Source of the DNA: Shimia sp051201625
Lineage (GTDB): Bacteria; Pseudomonadota; Alphaproteobacteria; Rhodobacterales; Rhodobacteraceae
NCBI RefSeq assembly: GCF_051201625.1
Contig: NZ_CP179203.1
Span: 3,348,001-3,412,000, forward strand
Reading direction: 5' to 3'
Length of the DNA stretch: 64,000 bases
Shown here: piece by piece, positions 1 to 9,327 of the stretch
How positions within the stretch are numbered: position 1 is the stretch's first letter
Layout: every line of letters starts with the position of its first letter
Program-made: the position numbers and the translations under genes
The notes under the pieces: generated by a model
What the model saw: the letters and a program-made list of their open reading frames with translations, nothing else
What the model was told of the DNA's origin: nothing
The model's database searches: none

Positions 1-518
1 TTTCTCGCACCCCTATCCGCGAAGCACTGAGCCGTCTGACGGCACAGGGCATTCTTATTCCCGGCGAAAAAAGAGGCGTGTTTGTTGCGGAATATAGCCG
101 CGAAGAGTTGTCCCAAATCTTTGAAGCCATGCATGAAATAGAGTCGGCATGCGCGAGAATTGCCTCTCAACGCTTGAGTTTATTCGCAAAAACAGAGATC
201 GAGTTCGCTCAGGCGGACTGTATGGCCGCTGCCAACGCAGGTGATCGTGCAGGATACCTCCGGGCGAACGAAGCATTTCATATGGCTATATATAAGGCGA
301 CAGCTAATCCCTACATGGCCGACATCGCGTCTGAATTTCGTAAACGCACCGGCCCTTTCCGTGCAAAAAAGTTCGCTACAAACGAAGATTTGGTACGCTC
401 TGCGGAAAGCCACCAGTCTTTAATCGACAATATCTTTAGCGAAGATTCGACAACCGCATCCAATGGGATGCGTTCTCACATGACTGAGAGCTTCATGCAA
501 ACTCTGAAAGTAAATTAA
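1..518 (+). CDS. GntR family transcriptional regulator (5' end outside window)
   Basis: The reading frame is open from base 3 and the start codon lies before the window. The first visible residues (SRTPIREALSRL) are the recognition end of a GntR winged helix-turn-helix, followed by GVFVAEYS, the end of the wing. The rest is an all-helical FCD-type effector domain with an N-terminal EIESACARIASQRL helix and a late H (SHQSLID) typical of the metal- or ligand-binding core. It precedes a catabolic operon on the same strand, separated by about 87 bp, and is probably its local repressor, responding to a sugar-acid-like inducer. The specific ligand cannot be read. Confidence 0.88.
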   Translation, partial: SRTPIREALSRLTAQGILIPGEKRGVFVAEYSREELSQIFEAMHEIESACARIASQRLSLFAKTEIEFAQADCMAAANAGDRAGYLRANEAFHMAIYKATANPYMADIASEFRKRTGPFRAKKFATNEDLVRSAESHQSLIDNIFSEDSTTASNGMRSHMTESFMQTLKVN

Positions 519-605
519 ACTCCATTTCTGACGTTCACCTCTTGTCATTGTGTGCAATATTGTATTTTTGTATACAACATAGAATCGCCATGGAGGAACG
601 CCAGA

Positions 606-1538
606 ATGGGCATCGCTGAAACCAAGATCTACCCGATCAACACTGGCTGGCTCGAGGCTGACCTTGGCACCTATATTTTCTGGAAAGGCCCTGCGGGCAA
701 GAAGTACTGGAACCCGGTCTATTGCCACTATGTCGACACGGGCACCCATAAGATCCTGATTGACACCGGTCTTCCCGATGAAATGCGGGCAACGAAATAC
801 CACCACAAATGTGAAAAGCGCAACTGCCTCCAGGTTCATGAGCATCTTGAGCAAAGGCTTGGCGTGCATCCTGATGAGATTGACGCAATTGTCTTCACAC
901 ACCTGCACTGGGATCATGTGCAGAACATGAAGCAGTTCAAAAACGCCCGCTACATTGCGCCCAAGGCCGAGATCGAAATGGCTTATAATCCACTGCCGCT
1001 CTACTATCGGACGTATGAGGCGAACATCGGTGTTGAACAGGCTTATGCGGGCTGCGTCTTTGAAGCAGTCGTAGACGAATGTGAAGTCCTTCCTGGCATC
1101 ACAATGTTCCACACGCCCGGCCACTCGGTTGGTCACATGGCGGTGTCTGTCGCAACAAGCGCTGGCGATATCTGCGTTGTCGGTGACGCGATTTTTGTGG
1201 AGCGTAACCTAGACCCGAATCCTGCCGAAAAGTGGCGCCATTGGGTGCCCGCGCGCTTTGTGAACTCTTACGAGGGTTGGAAATCGGTGGAAGAAATCGA
1301 TAAGCGGGCGGACTACGTTCTACCCTGTCACGATGAAGGCGCAAATGCGCGATCCGATGTATTTCCATACGACGGCATGCCGATCCGTAAGCGTCGCCAG
1401 CCAATCTCTGGATATAAATTCTACTTTGGCGATATGCCCACGGGAATGGCCGACAAAGCCGCACCCAAGCTAACCGAGGCGGAAGCTGACGCCTTCATTG
1501 CCAGTTTGGTAGATCCGAAGGATATGGCTGAATACTAA
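606..1538 (+). CDS. Metallo-beta-lactamase fold hydrolase, N-acyl homoserine lactonase-like
   Basis: Start chosen at ATG 606 because GGAGG lies 8 bases upstream; an earlier in-frame ATG at 552 has no such site. The 310-residue product carries the dinuclear zinc signature HLHWDH (residues 99-104), the PGHSVGH histidine (173), the bridging aspartate in GDA (194) and a late PCHDE histidine. This arrangement is that of AHL lactonases and related lactonases. First gene of an operon with a HAD phosphatase, an aldolase and a sugar kinase, so a role in opening a sugar lactone during catabolism is at least as likely as quorum quenching. That role is inference from context. Confidence 0.85.
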   Translation: MGIAETKIYPINTGWLEADLGTYIFWKGPAGKKYWNPVYCHYVDTGTHKILIDTGLPDEMRATKYHHKCEKRNCLQVHEHLEQRLGVHPDEIDAIVFTHLHWDHVQNMKQFKNARYIAPKAEIEMAYNPLPLYYRTYEANIGVEQAYAGCVFEAVVDECEVLPGITMFHTPGHSVGHMAVSVATSAGDICVVGDAIFVERNLDPNPAEKWRHWVPARFVNSYEGWKSVEEIDKRADYVLPCHDEGANARSDVFPYDGMPIRKRRQPISGYKFYFGDMPTGMADKAAPKLTEAEADAFIASLVDPKDMAEY

Positions 1539-1542
1539 ATCC

Positions 1543-2370
1543 GTGACCCAACAGATTGAAAGCATAGAGGCCATCGCATCCAACTATGACGTGATCGTCT
1601 TCGACCAATGGGGCGTCCTTCACAATGGCAGCACTCCTTACCCTGACGCCATTGCCGCAGTTGACGCGCTCGAATTGCCACTCGCTGTTCTATCAAATTC
1701 GGGCAAACGCTCCAAGCCGAACGCCGCGCGGATCACAGCCATGGGATTTTCGGCCAACGCTTTTGATTATGTCATGACCAGTGGAGAAGCGCTGTGGCGT
1801 GACGTTGAACGAGGGACCATTAAAGCCAAAAAATTCTTTGCAATCGAACGCGCGATTGGCGACGCCGCTACATGGGCGGTTGGCCTAAACATCGAGTTGG
1901 TGAATGACCCCAAAGACGCCGGAGCGATTTTATTGATGGGTTTGCCCGATGGATCACGACTATCCAACTGGACGCCTCAACTTGATACATGGAAGGCCGA
2001 GGGTCTACCGATGTTTTGCTCTAACCCCGATCGCCAAAGTCCTCGGGCAGGAGGTTTGGTCATTTCGCCTGGCGCTATTGCTTTCGCTTATCAAAACATG
2101 GGCGGCGATACGACATTCTATGGCAAGCCTCATCAACCCGTCTTCCGCGCCCTCGAAGATATTTTTGGCGCGGTGCGTTATTTGATGGTTGGCGATAGTA
2201 TGGAACATGACATCGTGGGCGCACAGGGCGCGGGCTGGGACAGTTTGCTGATCGAAGGCGGCATTTATGTCGACCGTTTCTTAGGAGCAAATGGCAACCA
2301 AGTGATCGCCGGTATTGCGGCAGAAACATCCTGTGCACCGCCTACCTACCGAATAAAGGAACTACGTTGA
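1543..2370 (+). CDS. HAD-superfamily class IIA hydrolase (NagD-like, TIGR01459 type)
   Basis: GTG start 4 bases after the previous stop. The N-terminal motif FDQWGVLHNG is motif I of the class IIA HAD phosphatases, with the second Asp replaced by Trp-Gly as in the TIGR01459 group. A cap follows, then GKPHQPVFRAL (motif III Lys) and MVGDSMEHDIVGAQGAGW (motif IV). Length of 275 residues fits. It should dephosphorylate a small phosphorylated metabolite in the cytoplasm. Translationally coupled to the next gene (stop and start overlap as TGATG), so it belongs to the same sugar-catabolic operon. Confidence 0.85.
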   Translation: MTQQIESIEAIASNYDVIVFDQWGVLHNGSTPYPDAIAAVDALELPLAVLSNSGKRSKPNAARITAMGFSANAFDYVMTSGEALWRDVERGTIKAKKFFAIERAIGDAATWAVGLNIELVNDPKDAGAILLMGLPDGSRLSNWTPQLDTWKAEGLPMFCSNPDRQSPRAGGLVISPGAIAFAYQNMGGDTTFYGKPHQPVFRALEDIFGAVRYLMVGDSMEHDIVGAQGAGWDSLLIEGGIYVDRFLGANGNQVIAGIAAETSCAPPTYRIKELR

Positions 2371-3341
2371 TGCGATTACCAAACCTCGTCACTCCCGAAT
2401 TTTGCGCCCTGTCTGCGATGCTGGGCAAAGATCCATTGCAGGTACAGGGTCCTGGCGGAAACACTTCGATTAAAGAGGGCTCAGTAATGTACATTAAGGC
2501 CTCTGGGACAAAACTTTCGGATGCGGAAGACACCAATATTTTTGTGGCTGTTGATCGGGACGCCGCTGTTTTGGAAGCAAAAGAGAAAGCTGGAGATGGG
2601 TCCTGCAAAGATACTGTTTTGGACAAGTCCCATAGATTACGTCCATCGATTGAGACAACCTTTCACGCAGCTTTGCCACACAAGGTCGTGGTACATACCC
2701 ACTCCGTCGCAGCTATCACCCATGCGATCAGCCCAGAGGGTCGAAAAGTCGCGGAGGAGAAGCTTGCAAACCTCCCTTTCGTAATGGTGCCCTACGCGAA
2801 ACCTGGCCTGCCCTTAACGCGTGAAATTCTGGCTCGAATTTCTGCCCAAACGATGGTTATTGTCCTGCAAAATCACGGGTTGATTTGCGTAGGTGACAGC
2901 GTGGCAGAGGTCAAAGCCCTGATTGACGAAGTTGAGCAGCGTCTAAAACTTGACCCATGCGCAACATCGACAACAACGCCTGAGCGCCCCGCTCCTGATG
3001 GCTTCATCTGGTCGGATCAAAACTGGCTCGCACAGAATGCGCAAGCCTTTGAGTGGGCAAAGAACGGCACCTATTATCCCGATCACGTGGTGTTCCTTGG
3101 CCCCTGTTTACCGACCAAGGACCACGACGCCAACCCGCCTGCAATCTTACAAAAAGATGAAGGCGTTCTAATTAGATCCGATGCAACATCATCCCAAAAA
3201 GCAATGTTACGTTGTATCGAGGATGTTTTGAGCCGGGTCCAAGACGGCTGGTCTCTTGACCCGATTTGCAAGGAGGCGGAAATAGAACTCTTGAATTGGG
3301 ACGCTGAAAAATACCGCCAAGCTTTGGCCGTACGAACATGA
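2370..3341 (+). CDS. Class II aldolase/adducin family protein
   Basis: ATG at 2370 overlaps the upstream TGA and has AAAGGA 10 bases before it; a TTG at 2367 is the only nearby alternative. The 323-residue protein has the glycine-rich phosphate-binding GPGGNTSIK near residues 29-37, an SHRLRPSIETTFHAAL helix, VVHTHSV (zinc-binding His pair) and LQNHGLICVG (third His). These are the zinc-site elements of fuculose-phosphate and rhamnulose-phosphate-type aldolases. Longer than the usual 215 residues, with an extra C-terminal domain of about 100 residues, as in a subgroup found next to sugar kinases. Likely cleaves the phosphorylated product of the adjacent kinase; substrate unknown. Confidence 0.85.
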   Translation: MRLPNLVTPEFCALSAMLGKDPLQVQGPGGNTSIKEGSVMYIKASGTKLSDAEDTNIFVAVDRDAAVLEAKEKAGDGSCKDTVLDKSHRLRPSIETTFHAALPHKVVVHTHSVAAITHAISPEGRKVAEEKLANLPFVMVPYAKPGLPLTREILARISAQTMVIVLQNHGLICVGDSVAEVKALIDEVEQRLKLDPCATSTTTPERPAPDGFIWSDQNWLAQNAQAFEWAKNGTYYPDHVVFLGPCLPTKDHDANPPAILQKDEGVLIRSDATSSQKAMLRCIEDVLSRVQDGWSLDPICKEAEIELLNWDAEKYRQALAVRT

Positions 3342-4600
3342 GCCTTTCGCTTGGTATCGACGTCGGTACTTCAGGCGTTCGCACGGCTGTTATGGACGGC
3401 GATGCGCTGGTATCGATGGCGCGCTCCGACCATCCCAAGCAAGACCAGTCTCGTATCGATGCCAACGGATGGTGGGAGGCGGTTGAAGCTTGCCTAACCG
3501 CGCAGATCGAGGCGCTCAACGACCTTGGCGTCGATCCCAAAAGTATTAGTGGTATTGCCGTTGATGGCACGTCTGGTTCGATGGTTCTGACCGATGGCAA
3601 ACTAAACCCAGTTAGCCCCGCCTTGATGTATAACTCAAAAGGATTCGACGAAGAGGCGACGAAAATTGAAGCTTGCATAGACGGGGCGCACATCACTAAA
3701 GGCAGTAATTCTGCCCTCGCCCGTGCGATGCGGTTAGTTTCTTTGGCAGACAGCACACCGGTCCACTTGTTACATCAGGCCGACTTCATCGCGGCGAAAT
3801 TTATGGGCAAAGGCGGTCACTCTGATTACAACAATGCCCTGAAAACTGGCTTTGATCCAGAAACCAAGTGTTGGCCTTACTGGACGGACCAAGTGATTGA
3901 TCCCGCACTTTTACCGATGGTTCACGGCCCTGGTGCGCCCTTGAGAACAATCGCTGCAGGCGTTGCAGATCATTTTCGCCTTTCGCCAAACGCGTTGATC
4001 CATGCAGGCACCACCGACAGCATCGCCGCCTTCCTCGCAAGCGCGCCTATCAAAGAGGGTGTGGCGGTGACGTCACTTGGTTCCACACTTGCGATCAAGC
4101 TTCTAAGCGCGACGCGGATCGATGATCCTTCAGTTGGCCTATACTCACACCGCTTGGGCAATCTTTGGCTAGTAGGAGGAGCGTCGAATACTGGTGGCGC
4201 CGTTTTAAAAAGGTACTTCACCGACGATGAGTTGGTACAGCTCAGTGCAAAAATTAACTCCGAGAAAGCGTTAAATTTAGATTTTTACCCTCTGAACGAA
4301 CCCGGCGAACGGTTCCCAATCAATGATCCCAAATTGGCTCCAAGAATGGAGCCGCGGCCAAAGGATAAGGTGGCTTTCTTGCAAGCGCTCTTAGAAGGCA
4401 TGGCTGCAATTGAAGCAATGTGCTACGAAGAAATCAAAGCAAGGGGTGGCTCAACACCATCTAAAATTTTTACAGCCGGCGGTGGTTCCAAAAACGAGAC
4501 GTGGACAGTCATTCGAGCCAAACTTTTAGCTCAAACACCGTTGGTCCCCATTCATAGAGAGGCTGCTATTGGCGCAGCAAATCTGACCATCACAGTCTAA
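3338..4600 (+). CDS. FGGY family carbohydrate kinase (short, ribulokinase/xylulokinase-like)
   Basis: ATG overlaps the aldolase stop (ATGA). N-terminus GIDVGTSGVRTAVMD is the ATPase phosphate-1 motif; GIAVDGTSGSMVLTD and VTSLGSTLAIKLL correspond to the sugar-binding and phosphate-2 regions, and IFTAGGGSKNETW is the adenosine motif. At 420 residues it resembles the short FGGY kinases of cyanobacteria and plants that use ribulose-like sugars rather than the 480-residue xylulokinases. The last residues (EAAIGAANLTITV) are followed within 2 bases by a solitary IS6-like end, so the original C-terminus may have been trimmed slightly. Confidence 0.83.
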   Translation: MSLSLGIDVGTSGVRTAVMDGDALVSMARSDHPKQDQSRIDANGWWEAVEACLTAQIEALNDLGVDPKSISGIAVDGTSGSMVLTDGKLNPVSPALMYNSKGFDEEATKIEACIDGAHITKGSNSALARAMRLVSLADSTPVHLLHQADFIAAKFMGKGGHSDYNNALKTGFDPETKCWPYWTDQVIDPALLPMVHGPGAPLRTIAAGVADHFRLSPNALIHAGTTDSIAAFLASAPIKEGVAVTSLGSTLAIKLLSATRIDDPSVGLYSHRLGNLWLVGGASNTGGAVLKRYFTDDELVQLSAKINSEKALNLDFYPLNEPGERFPINDPKLAPRMEPRPKDKVAFLQALLEGMAAIEAMCYEEIKARGGSTPSKIFTAGGGSKNETWTVIRAKLLAQTPLVPIHREAAIGAANLTITV

Positions 4601-4601
4601 A

Positions 4602-4640
4602 GTACTATCAGACGAATTCGGGCCCGTCTCAGTTTGCCAC
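4602..4640 (+). mobile_element. Solitary IS6-like element end (scar)
   Basis: The sequence beginning ATCAGACGAATTCG and continuing GTCTCAGTTTGCC matches the terminal region of the IS6-like elements at about 50.5 kb and 54.8 kb in this window. No transposase remains here. It lies immediately after the stop of the sugar kinase and is best read as what is left after deletion of an element. Confidence 0.6.
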
Positions 4641-4721
4641 AGAATGCACTAACCTAACCTGCTATCTATAAGCCTTTCAACCTAACAGAACCTGGCATCA
4701 TTCAATGCTTGACTGGCCGTT

Positions 4722-5450
4722 TCAGGTGGATGTTGCGTTGTAAATCACCGGCATCTTGCCCCGCCATTCGTTCCAAGTACTGTCCGCATTGACTAGCTTG
4801 GCAATGAAGTGTGCGACGTTGATGCGACTAGTCGTCCCAGAATTAAAGATTGCGCTTCGGATCGGTGATACAAAAACCTTGTAGTCTGTCACGTCAAATT
4901 CATCGACCAATCCGTCAGGACGGACTGCAGCCCATTCGATTTGTGGATCATTCTGACCAACGTCGCTGCGCAAGTAGTCAGCAGCTTTTTCATTGTCCAC
5001 GTGCGGTGGGAGCAACAGACGAAGCAGGCCGATGACGCACTTTTGGCCAAACGAAATGCGCTCATCGAGATCGCGGTTTCTATTGCCGGTTGTGTTCATG
5101 AGCACAAACTTAACGGGTTCGCTCGGGTCAGTTGCCCGAATGGCGTCGCACAAACGACGGGTCGCATCGGTAACGAGCCTACGCGGCCTGCCAAAAAGTC
5201 CCCGGAAGGTCATGTTGTGCCCTAAACAAGACACCACCGCGTGACATCCTTGAACCTGCCTAACCATGTCGGCGTCGCTCATGTCCAGAATACTCACCTG
5301 GATAACGGACAAGTTAATGTGACCTTTAACTGTTTCCGGCAGGCTGTCGAGCGACCGAACAATGATTTTTACCGCTTGGCCGCGATTGAGTAATTCTTCC
5401 ACAAGCAAACGCCCTGTTGCTCCGCTTGCTCCGACGATGAGGGTAGTCAT
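4722..5450 (-). CDS. NAD(P)-binding oxidoreductase (atypical SDR, NmrA/NAD(P)H-binding type)
   Basis: Start chosen at 5450 (MTTLIVGASGATG) with GGAG 7 bases upstream; an upstream extension to 5546 has no support. The 242-residue protein opens with the Rossmann signature GASGATGRLLVEEL (GxxGxxG) and has an Arg (IIVRS) after beta-2, suggesting NADPH preference. VVSCLGHN and FVLMNTTG mark later strands. No YxxxK triad of classical SDRs is evident, as in the atypical NAD(P)H-binding group. Divergent from a LysR regulator about 100 bp away, which probably controls it. Substrate unknown. Confidence 0.82.
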   Translation of the reverse strand: MTTLIVGASGATGRLLVEELLNRGQAVKIIVRSLDSLPETVKGHINLSVIQVSILDMSDADMVRQVQGCHAVVSCLGHNMTFRGLFGRPRRLVTDATRRLCDAIRATDPSEPVKFVLMNTTGNRNRDLDERISFGQKCVIGLLRLLLPPHVDNEKAADYLRSDVGQNDPQIEWAAVRPDGLVDEFDVTDYKVFVSPIRSAIFNSGTTSRINVAHFIAKLVNADSTWNEWRGKMPVIYNATST

Positions 5451-5552
5451 ATTCGCTCCAATCTTTTTGGGCCCTAATAGTTGCCTGCGTTTTAAAGCAT
5501 TGGTTCGATCATGCGAATTGACCAATTCTTGTACTTTGATATGCATATCTGC

Positions 5553-6443
5553 ATGGATTGGCGTTCGGTAAAATTTGACTGGAACAAAGCACGGGCGTTT
5601 TTAGTCACGGTAGAAGAAGGCTCATTGTCCGCAGCGGCACGGGCCTTAGGCATGGCCCAGCCAACGCTTGGCCGTCAGGTCGACGGACTTGAACGAGAAT
5701 TGGGCATCGTGCTGTTCGAGCGTGTCGGTCGTGGTCTCAGGCTAACACCTAGTGGTTTGGAACTTTTAGATCATGTGCGCGATATGGGGGAGGCAGCAGG
5801 CCGTGTCTCGATGACCGCTCTCGGTCAATCACAAGCGCTAGAAGGAACGGTCTGCATCTCAGCGAGCGAGACCTATGCTGCCGTTTTGTTGCCCCCGATC
5901 ATCGCAAAATTACGCATTATGGAACCGGGCATTCAGGTCGAGATTGTCGTCACCAATTATGCAAGCGACCTCCGCCGCCGAGAGGCTGATATCGCAATCC
6001 GTAGCTTCCGACCTACCGAACCTGATCTGATTGCCAAGAAGATCGGTGATGCCGAAGCCGTCCTTTATGCAACGCCAGACTATATCGAAACGATCGGCAA
6101 CCCGACGAAACCTTTTGATCTGCGCCACGCTGACTTTGTAAATATGGATCACGGCGGCATAATGATGAAAGGCCTCAATTCGCTTGGGCTCGGTCTGACC
6201 GAAGCAAACTTTCCACTCTTGACGAAAAGCTACCTGGTCATGTGGGAACTTGTCCGACAAGGGGCAGCTATCGGTATTCTGGACGCCCATATAGGCGATG
6301 CGGACCCAATCGTACGCCGTGTCCTCCCCAATCTTGAACCGCTGGCCTTCCCAATCTGGCTCGTTTCACACCGGGAGCTTGCAACCAGTCGTCGAATTCG
6401 GAGGGTCTACGACTTTCTGGCAGAGGAACTACGTCGAGGATAA
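5553..6443 (+). CDS. LysR family transcriptional regulator
   Basis: The N-terminal helix-turn-helix is clear: FDWNKARAFLVTVEEGSLSAAARAL, then MAQPTLGRQVDGLERELG and LFERVGRGLRLTPSG. A periplasmic-binding-like effector domain follows (GTVCISASETYAAVLLPPII, then DIAIRSFRPTEPDLI). Start is uncertain: ATG at 5511, 5541 and 5553 are in frame and none has a strong ribosome site; 5553 gives a usual N-terminus. The gene is divergent from the SDR-like oxidoreductase, the classic arrangement for a LysR regulator and its target. Confidence 0.88.
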   Translation: MDWRSVKFDWNKARAFLVTVEEGSLSAAARALGMAQPTLGRQVDGLERELGIVLFERVGRGLRLTPSGLELLDHVRDMGEAAGRVSMTALGQSQALEGTVCISASETYAAVLLPPIIAKLRIMEPGIQVEIVVTNYASDLRRREADIAIRSFRPTEPDLIAKKIGDAEAVLYATPDYIETIGNPTKPFDLRHADFVNMDHGGIMMKGLNSLGLGLTEANFPLLTKSYLVMWELVRQGAAIGILDAHIGDADPIVRRVLPNLEPLAFPIWLVSHRELATSRRIRRVYDFLAEELRRG

Positions 6444-6680
6444 GCTCAGATGAATGCAGCAGACCTTAGCTGCAGAAAATTAAACAGAAAAACAGGCTAA
6501 TAACTGCATTTAGTTTGGGTATGCACCGAGGTCAGCTTGCCGCTAATCATCAGATTTTTACTAAATATGTCCAAAACACGGTGCAAGACGGCATTCAAAT
6601 CAGTATCAGACCGCCCTGCCTCAGACAGATCTATGGCTTAGTTTTGGACACCTTTAAATAGATCGTACGCTTAGAACAAA

Positions 6681-6890
6681 TATGAAATTATCGGTGATGT
6701 GCGCGGCACCGGGTTCATGCGGGCCCTCGAACTGGGCAAGAACCGCAAAATCAAGGAACCCGCACCTAATGAGCCAGCCTATGTCTTTTATCGCATAGGC
6801 AAATATGGCCTCGTGTGGTCAAAATCAGGCTAGTCCGTAAACGTCATGCGCATGGTGCCACTTCTTTGTTTGTCGATGGATGATGTCAAC
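6681..6890 (+). pseudogene. C-terminal remnant of a class III (PLP) aminotransferase
   Basis: Bases 6681-6830 translate to a frame starting YEIIGDVRGTGFMRALEL and containing NRKIKEPA, then a TAG stop; the same frame continues with SVNVMRMVP and LCLSMDDV. This is the typical C-terminal region of class III aminotransferases (IGDVRG-G-M-GIEL, then NVIRL-PPL). No N-terminal two-thirds is present and there is an internal stop, so the gene is dead. It may be what remains of an aminotransferase gene once adjacent to the LysR locus. Confidence 0.7.
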
Positions 6891-6945
6891 CAGTCCCCAC
6901 GACATACAATCGTAGCTTCAAAGAGCTCACAGAAACCTCAAAGGG

Positions 6946-7500
6946 TTAATCTGATTTAAAGTCAGGCGGCACACACGCAACTTCGGGCAAACGGTGTAAA
7001 CGAAAAATATTGTTGGCGGGGTCGGGATTTAGGGCACGTACCAAAGAGCCGCCGCATCCACTAACCCGAAAACCTTTATCATTTATCAATAATATACTGT
7101 TAGCATCGCGGTCTTTCAGAAAAAATCCGCCACCATCGCACTCGATTCGACAATGATAGGTTTGACCTTCGGGTCTGCAGAACCCCCCATCACTGAGCAC
7201 CAGATTAGAATCTTGAAACACCACGCTAACAATAAAGTACAACTCGGGATTTGCCGGATCGAAATAAATATTTCCGTTTGCGTCATACGTCCCAAATGTT
7301 TGTGGAAAGTGATCGACACGAATTCTGCGCACCCTCTGGTCCAGATGCTGACTCAGGTATTCATCATTAAAAATACGCTCGTAGCAAGAATTTTTGGAAC
7401 CAAAGTGAAGCTCCAATGGACTGCTTACCCCCAAGCTAGGTAACACAATACCACAAATTAAAGACGCTAATGTTGCGCTTTGAAGACGGCTGAATACCAT
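6946..7500 (-). CDS. Secreted or periplasmic hypothetical protein
   Basis: Start taken as ATG 7500 because GGGAGG lies 12 bases upstream; a TTG at 7509 would sit too close to that site. The 184-residue product has an N-terminal hydrophobic segment (ATLASLICGIVLPSLGVSS) resembling a signal peptide, then a cysteine-rich body with paired motifs (GGFCRPEGQTYHCRIECDGGG and VSGCGGSL), suggesting disulfides outside the cytoplasm. I do not recognise a named family. No close partner; the next 330 bases upstream hold no gene. Confidence 0.65.
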   Translation of the reverse strand: MVFSRLQSATLASLICGIVLPSLGVSSPLELHFGSKNSCYERIFNDEYLSQHLDQRVRRIRVDHFPQTFGTYDANGNIYFDPANPELYFIVSVVFQDSNLVLSDGGFCRPEGQTYHCRIECDGGGFFLKDRDANSILLINDKGFRVSGCGGSLVRALNPDPANNIFRLHRLPEVACVPPDFKSD

Positions 7501-7836
7501 CGTTAACAACTACCTCCCACTCGAAGTTACCACACCCCAACAATAAAATGCTAGGTTGCGAGCTGTTACTTACCAAATAACCCAAGTAGCCTGACAAAAT
7601 TAAGTTCTGGCCAGAAGAGCCAACGCGGTTGACCTATCGGCACAGTATCAGTGTCGCTCGCCTAGAAGTGGCCATGCTTCTTAAACTCGATGATGGCGGC
7701 TTTGGAATGTATCAGAGCTGTGAAACAAAGCTGTAGCGGCAATTCAAATCCTTCTTTCCGACAATTAAATTCTTAATATGTACGCACCTTCCTCGATACA
7801 TGCGAAATCATCAGACGTTGGTCTCCGCTCACGCTT
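7501..7836. other. Spacer without recognisable gene
   Basis: AT-rich sequence between the secreted hypothetical and the left edge of the mosaic repeat region. It presumably holds the promoter of the minus-strand hypothetical protein. I see no RNA gene or open frame that looks coding. Confidence 0.5.
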
Positions 7837-8192
7837 CTGCCCTGATCTAATTCAATTAGGGTCGCGATTTTTTTAAAGTTATGATTTCAAGTTGAACCAA
7901 ACCTATGCCCCGGCTGAATGGCGCGACATAAACGCAGCATGAAAGACCGGGGTATTTGCTTTGTGGAAACGATTGTGAATTAATCTGAAGCCACCTTCAG
8001 AAAATCTAACGTCATAATACCCATCAAACTTGCTATGTTGCCGCCTACTTTGATCCTTGACGAAATACTCTTAAGAGGTAGGGAATACTTCATTTATGGA
8101 TGAGCCGACACGACGTCCAAATTGCAAAAAAAAGTTTGAAGTTTTACCTTTGTGAGTTACCCATATCATGTAGTTGTTCTGGGATTGTCAAA

Positions 8193-8603
8193 ATGGTTAT
8201 AGCTGGTGGATGTTATTGTGGTGAAATTCGGTATGAAGTCGAGGGAATGCAAGAGGCAGCGTTTCAATGCCATTGCCGTGAGTGCCAATACATAACGGGA
8301 GGCAATGCAAATATCGTTGTGGTGTTTGCAGAAAAAGACTTTCGCTACACTAAAGGGGTACCCTCAACCTTTGCCCGATCTGATTTAGAAACGCCTGTGA
8401 AACGGCATTTTTGCAGCACATGCGGAACAGGCATCGGAACCCGCAGCCCATCTCGACCCGACTCGATGATTGTCAAAGTCGGCACCCTCGACCATCCCGG
8501 AGATTATGAAGCCAAAGCAGCCATTTTCACTTGTGATAAGCAAGCCTATCATTACATCTCAGATGATATCCCATCTTTTGATAAGCGGCCTCCAAAAAAA
8601 TAA
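8193..8603 (+). CDS. GFA family protein (glutathione-dependent formaldehyde-activating enzyme fold), copy A
   Basis: ATG at 8193 gives a 136-residue protein beginning MVIAGGCYCGEIRYEVEG, the canonical start of the family; the frame is open further upstream to 8100 but that stretch is not conserved-looking. Cysteine motifs for zinc: GCYCG, CHCREC and CSTCGTGIG, as in the beta-tent GFA fold (PF04828). Such small proteins bind zinc and, in the type enzyme, glutathione; the actual substrate is unknown for most members. The gene is duplicated at 12721 with a single residue change. Confidence 0.87.
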   Translation: MVIAGGCYCGEIRYEVEGMQEAAFQCHCRECQYITGGNANIVVVFAEKDFRYTKGVPSTFARSDLETPVKRHFCSTCGTGIGTRSPSRPDSMIVKVGTLDHPGDYEAKAAIFTCDKQAYHYISDDIPSFDKRPPKK

Positions 8604-9327
8604 GTTGTCCGCGTATGACAATAACTAAAACCACCGCAGACCATCAACGGCGGCATGTGTTAGCGTCACACGTCGCTTGAAATCCCAAATTTATTGTGAT
8701 CGTTGGGGAAATAGGATCGCCGATGATGTGCTTCTTTGGGCGAATTGTCATAGTTGCGACGTTCTGGGGATTAATAAATATCAGATCGCGGTGAGTTGTA
8801 ACTTAGACAGCGCAACTAATAAGCAAAAAACTTCCAAACTACCTTTTTTAGGAAGTGCTTTACTCGTCTTGTTCTCTGGATGTTGACTGAAAGCAAAATC
8901 AGAGCAAAAAGTTTGATATGAGTTTGATGCATGCTTGCGTGCGTGCGTGCGACAGGTTTTTGGGCAACGTTTCTCCAATCCTGATGGTGCAGCATTAGAG
9001 TAAAGCGTGATATTTCGAGCCTCAGTGCGGTTTGACAACTCCCGCTGTACCTCAGCCTGAAAAAGGTACAACAGGCACTCTGTTACAGTTTCTATTTATT
9101 GGTTCGACAAGCTCTGAGCATAGCTGCTGTCAAAACAAACTTTTTGTGTACTCCCCCCATTACGTCGCACAAAAGAAACAAAAAACTCGGGTTTAGTAAC
9201 CGTTTTCCACAACGCAAAGGAAACAAAACTCTTTAACTTTGTAACAAATTTGTAGTGGTTCATATGTTGTTTCCGTAAACACACATTTGTTCAATGTGAA
9301 TGTGTCGATTGAGCTGGTCAGCCCCAA
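8604..9327. other. Non-coding part of repeat copy A
   Basis: No frame here looks like a real gene; short open frames on both strands lack start signals and composition. It holds a short GTGC-type tandem run near 8937-8951. The right part (from 8942) recurs at 11080-11494 and 13470-13884. Confidence 0.5.

Noticed and set aside
8937..8951. GTGC tandem run as a phase-variation repeat
   Set aside because: Only about three units and not inside or directly before a convincing gene; it serves only as the breakpoint of repeat copy C.
9096..9284. 62-codon minus-strand frame present three times (also 11234-11422 and 13624-13812)
   Set aside because: Its repetition is explained by the DNA repeat itself; it has no ribosome site and no resemblance to a known protein, and it lies between the repeat and an IS end.
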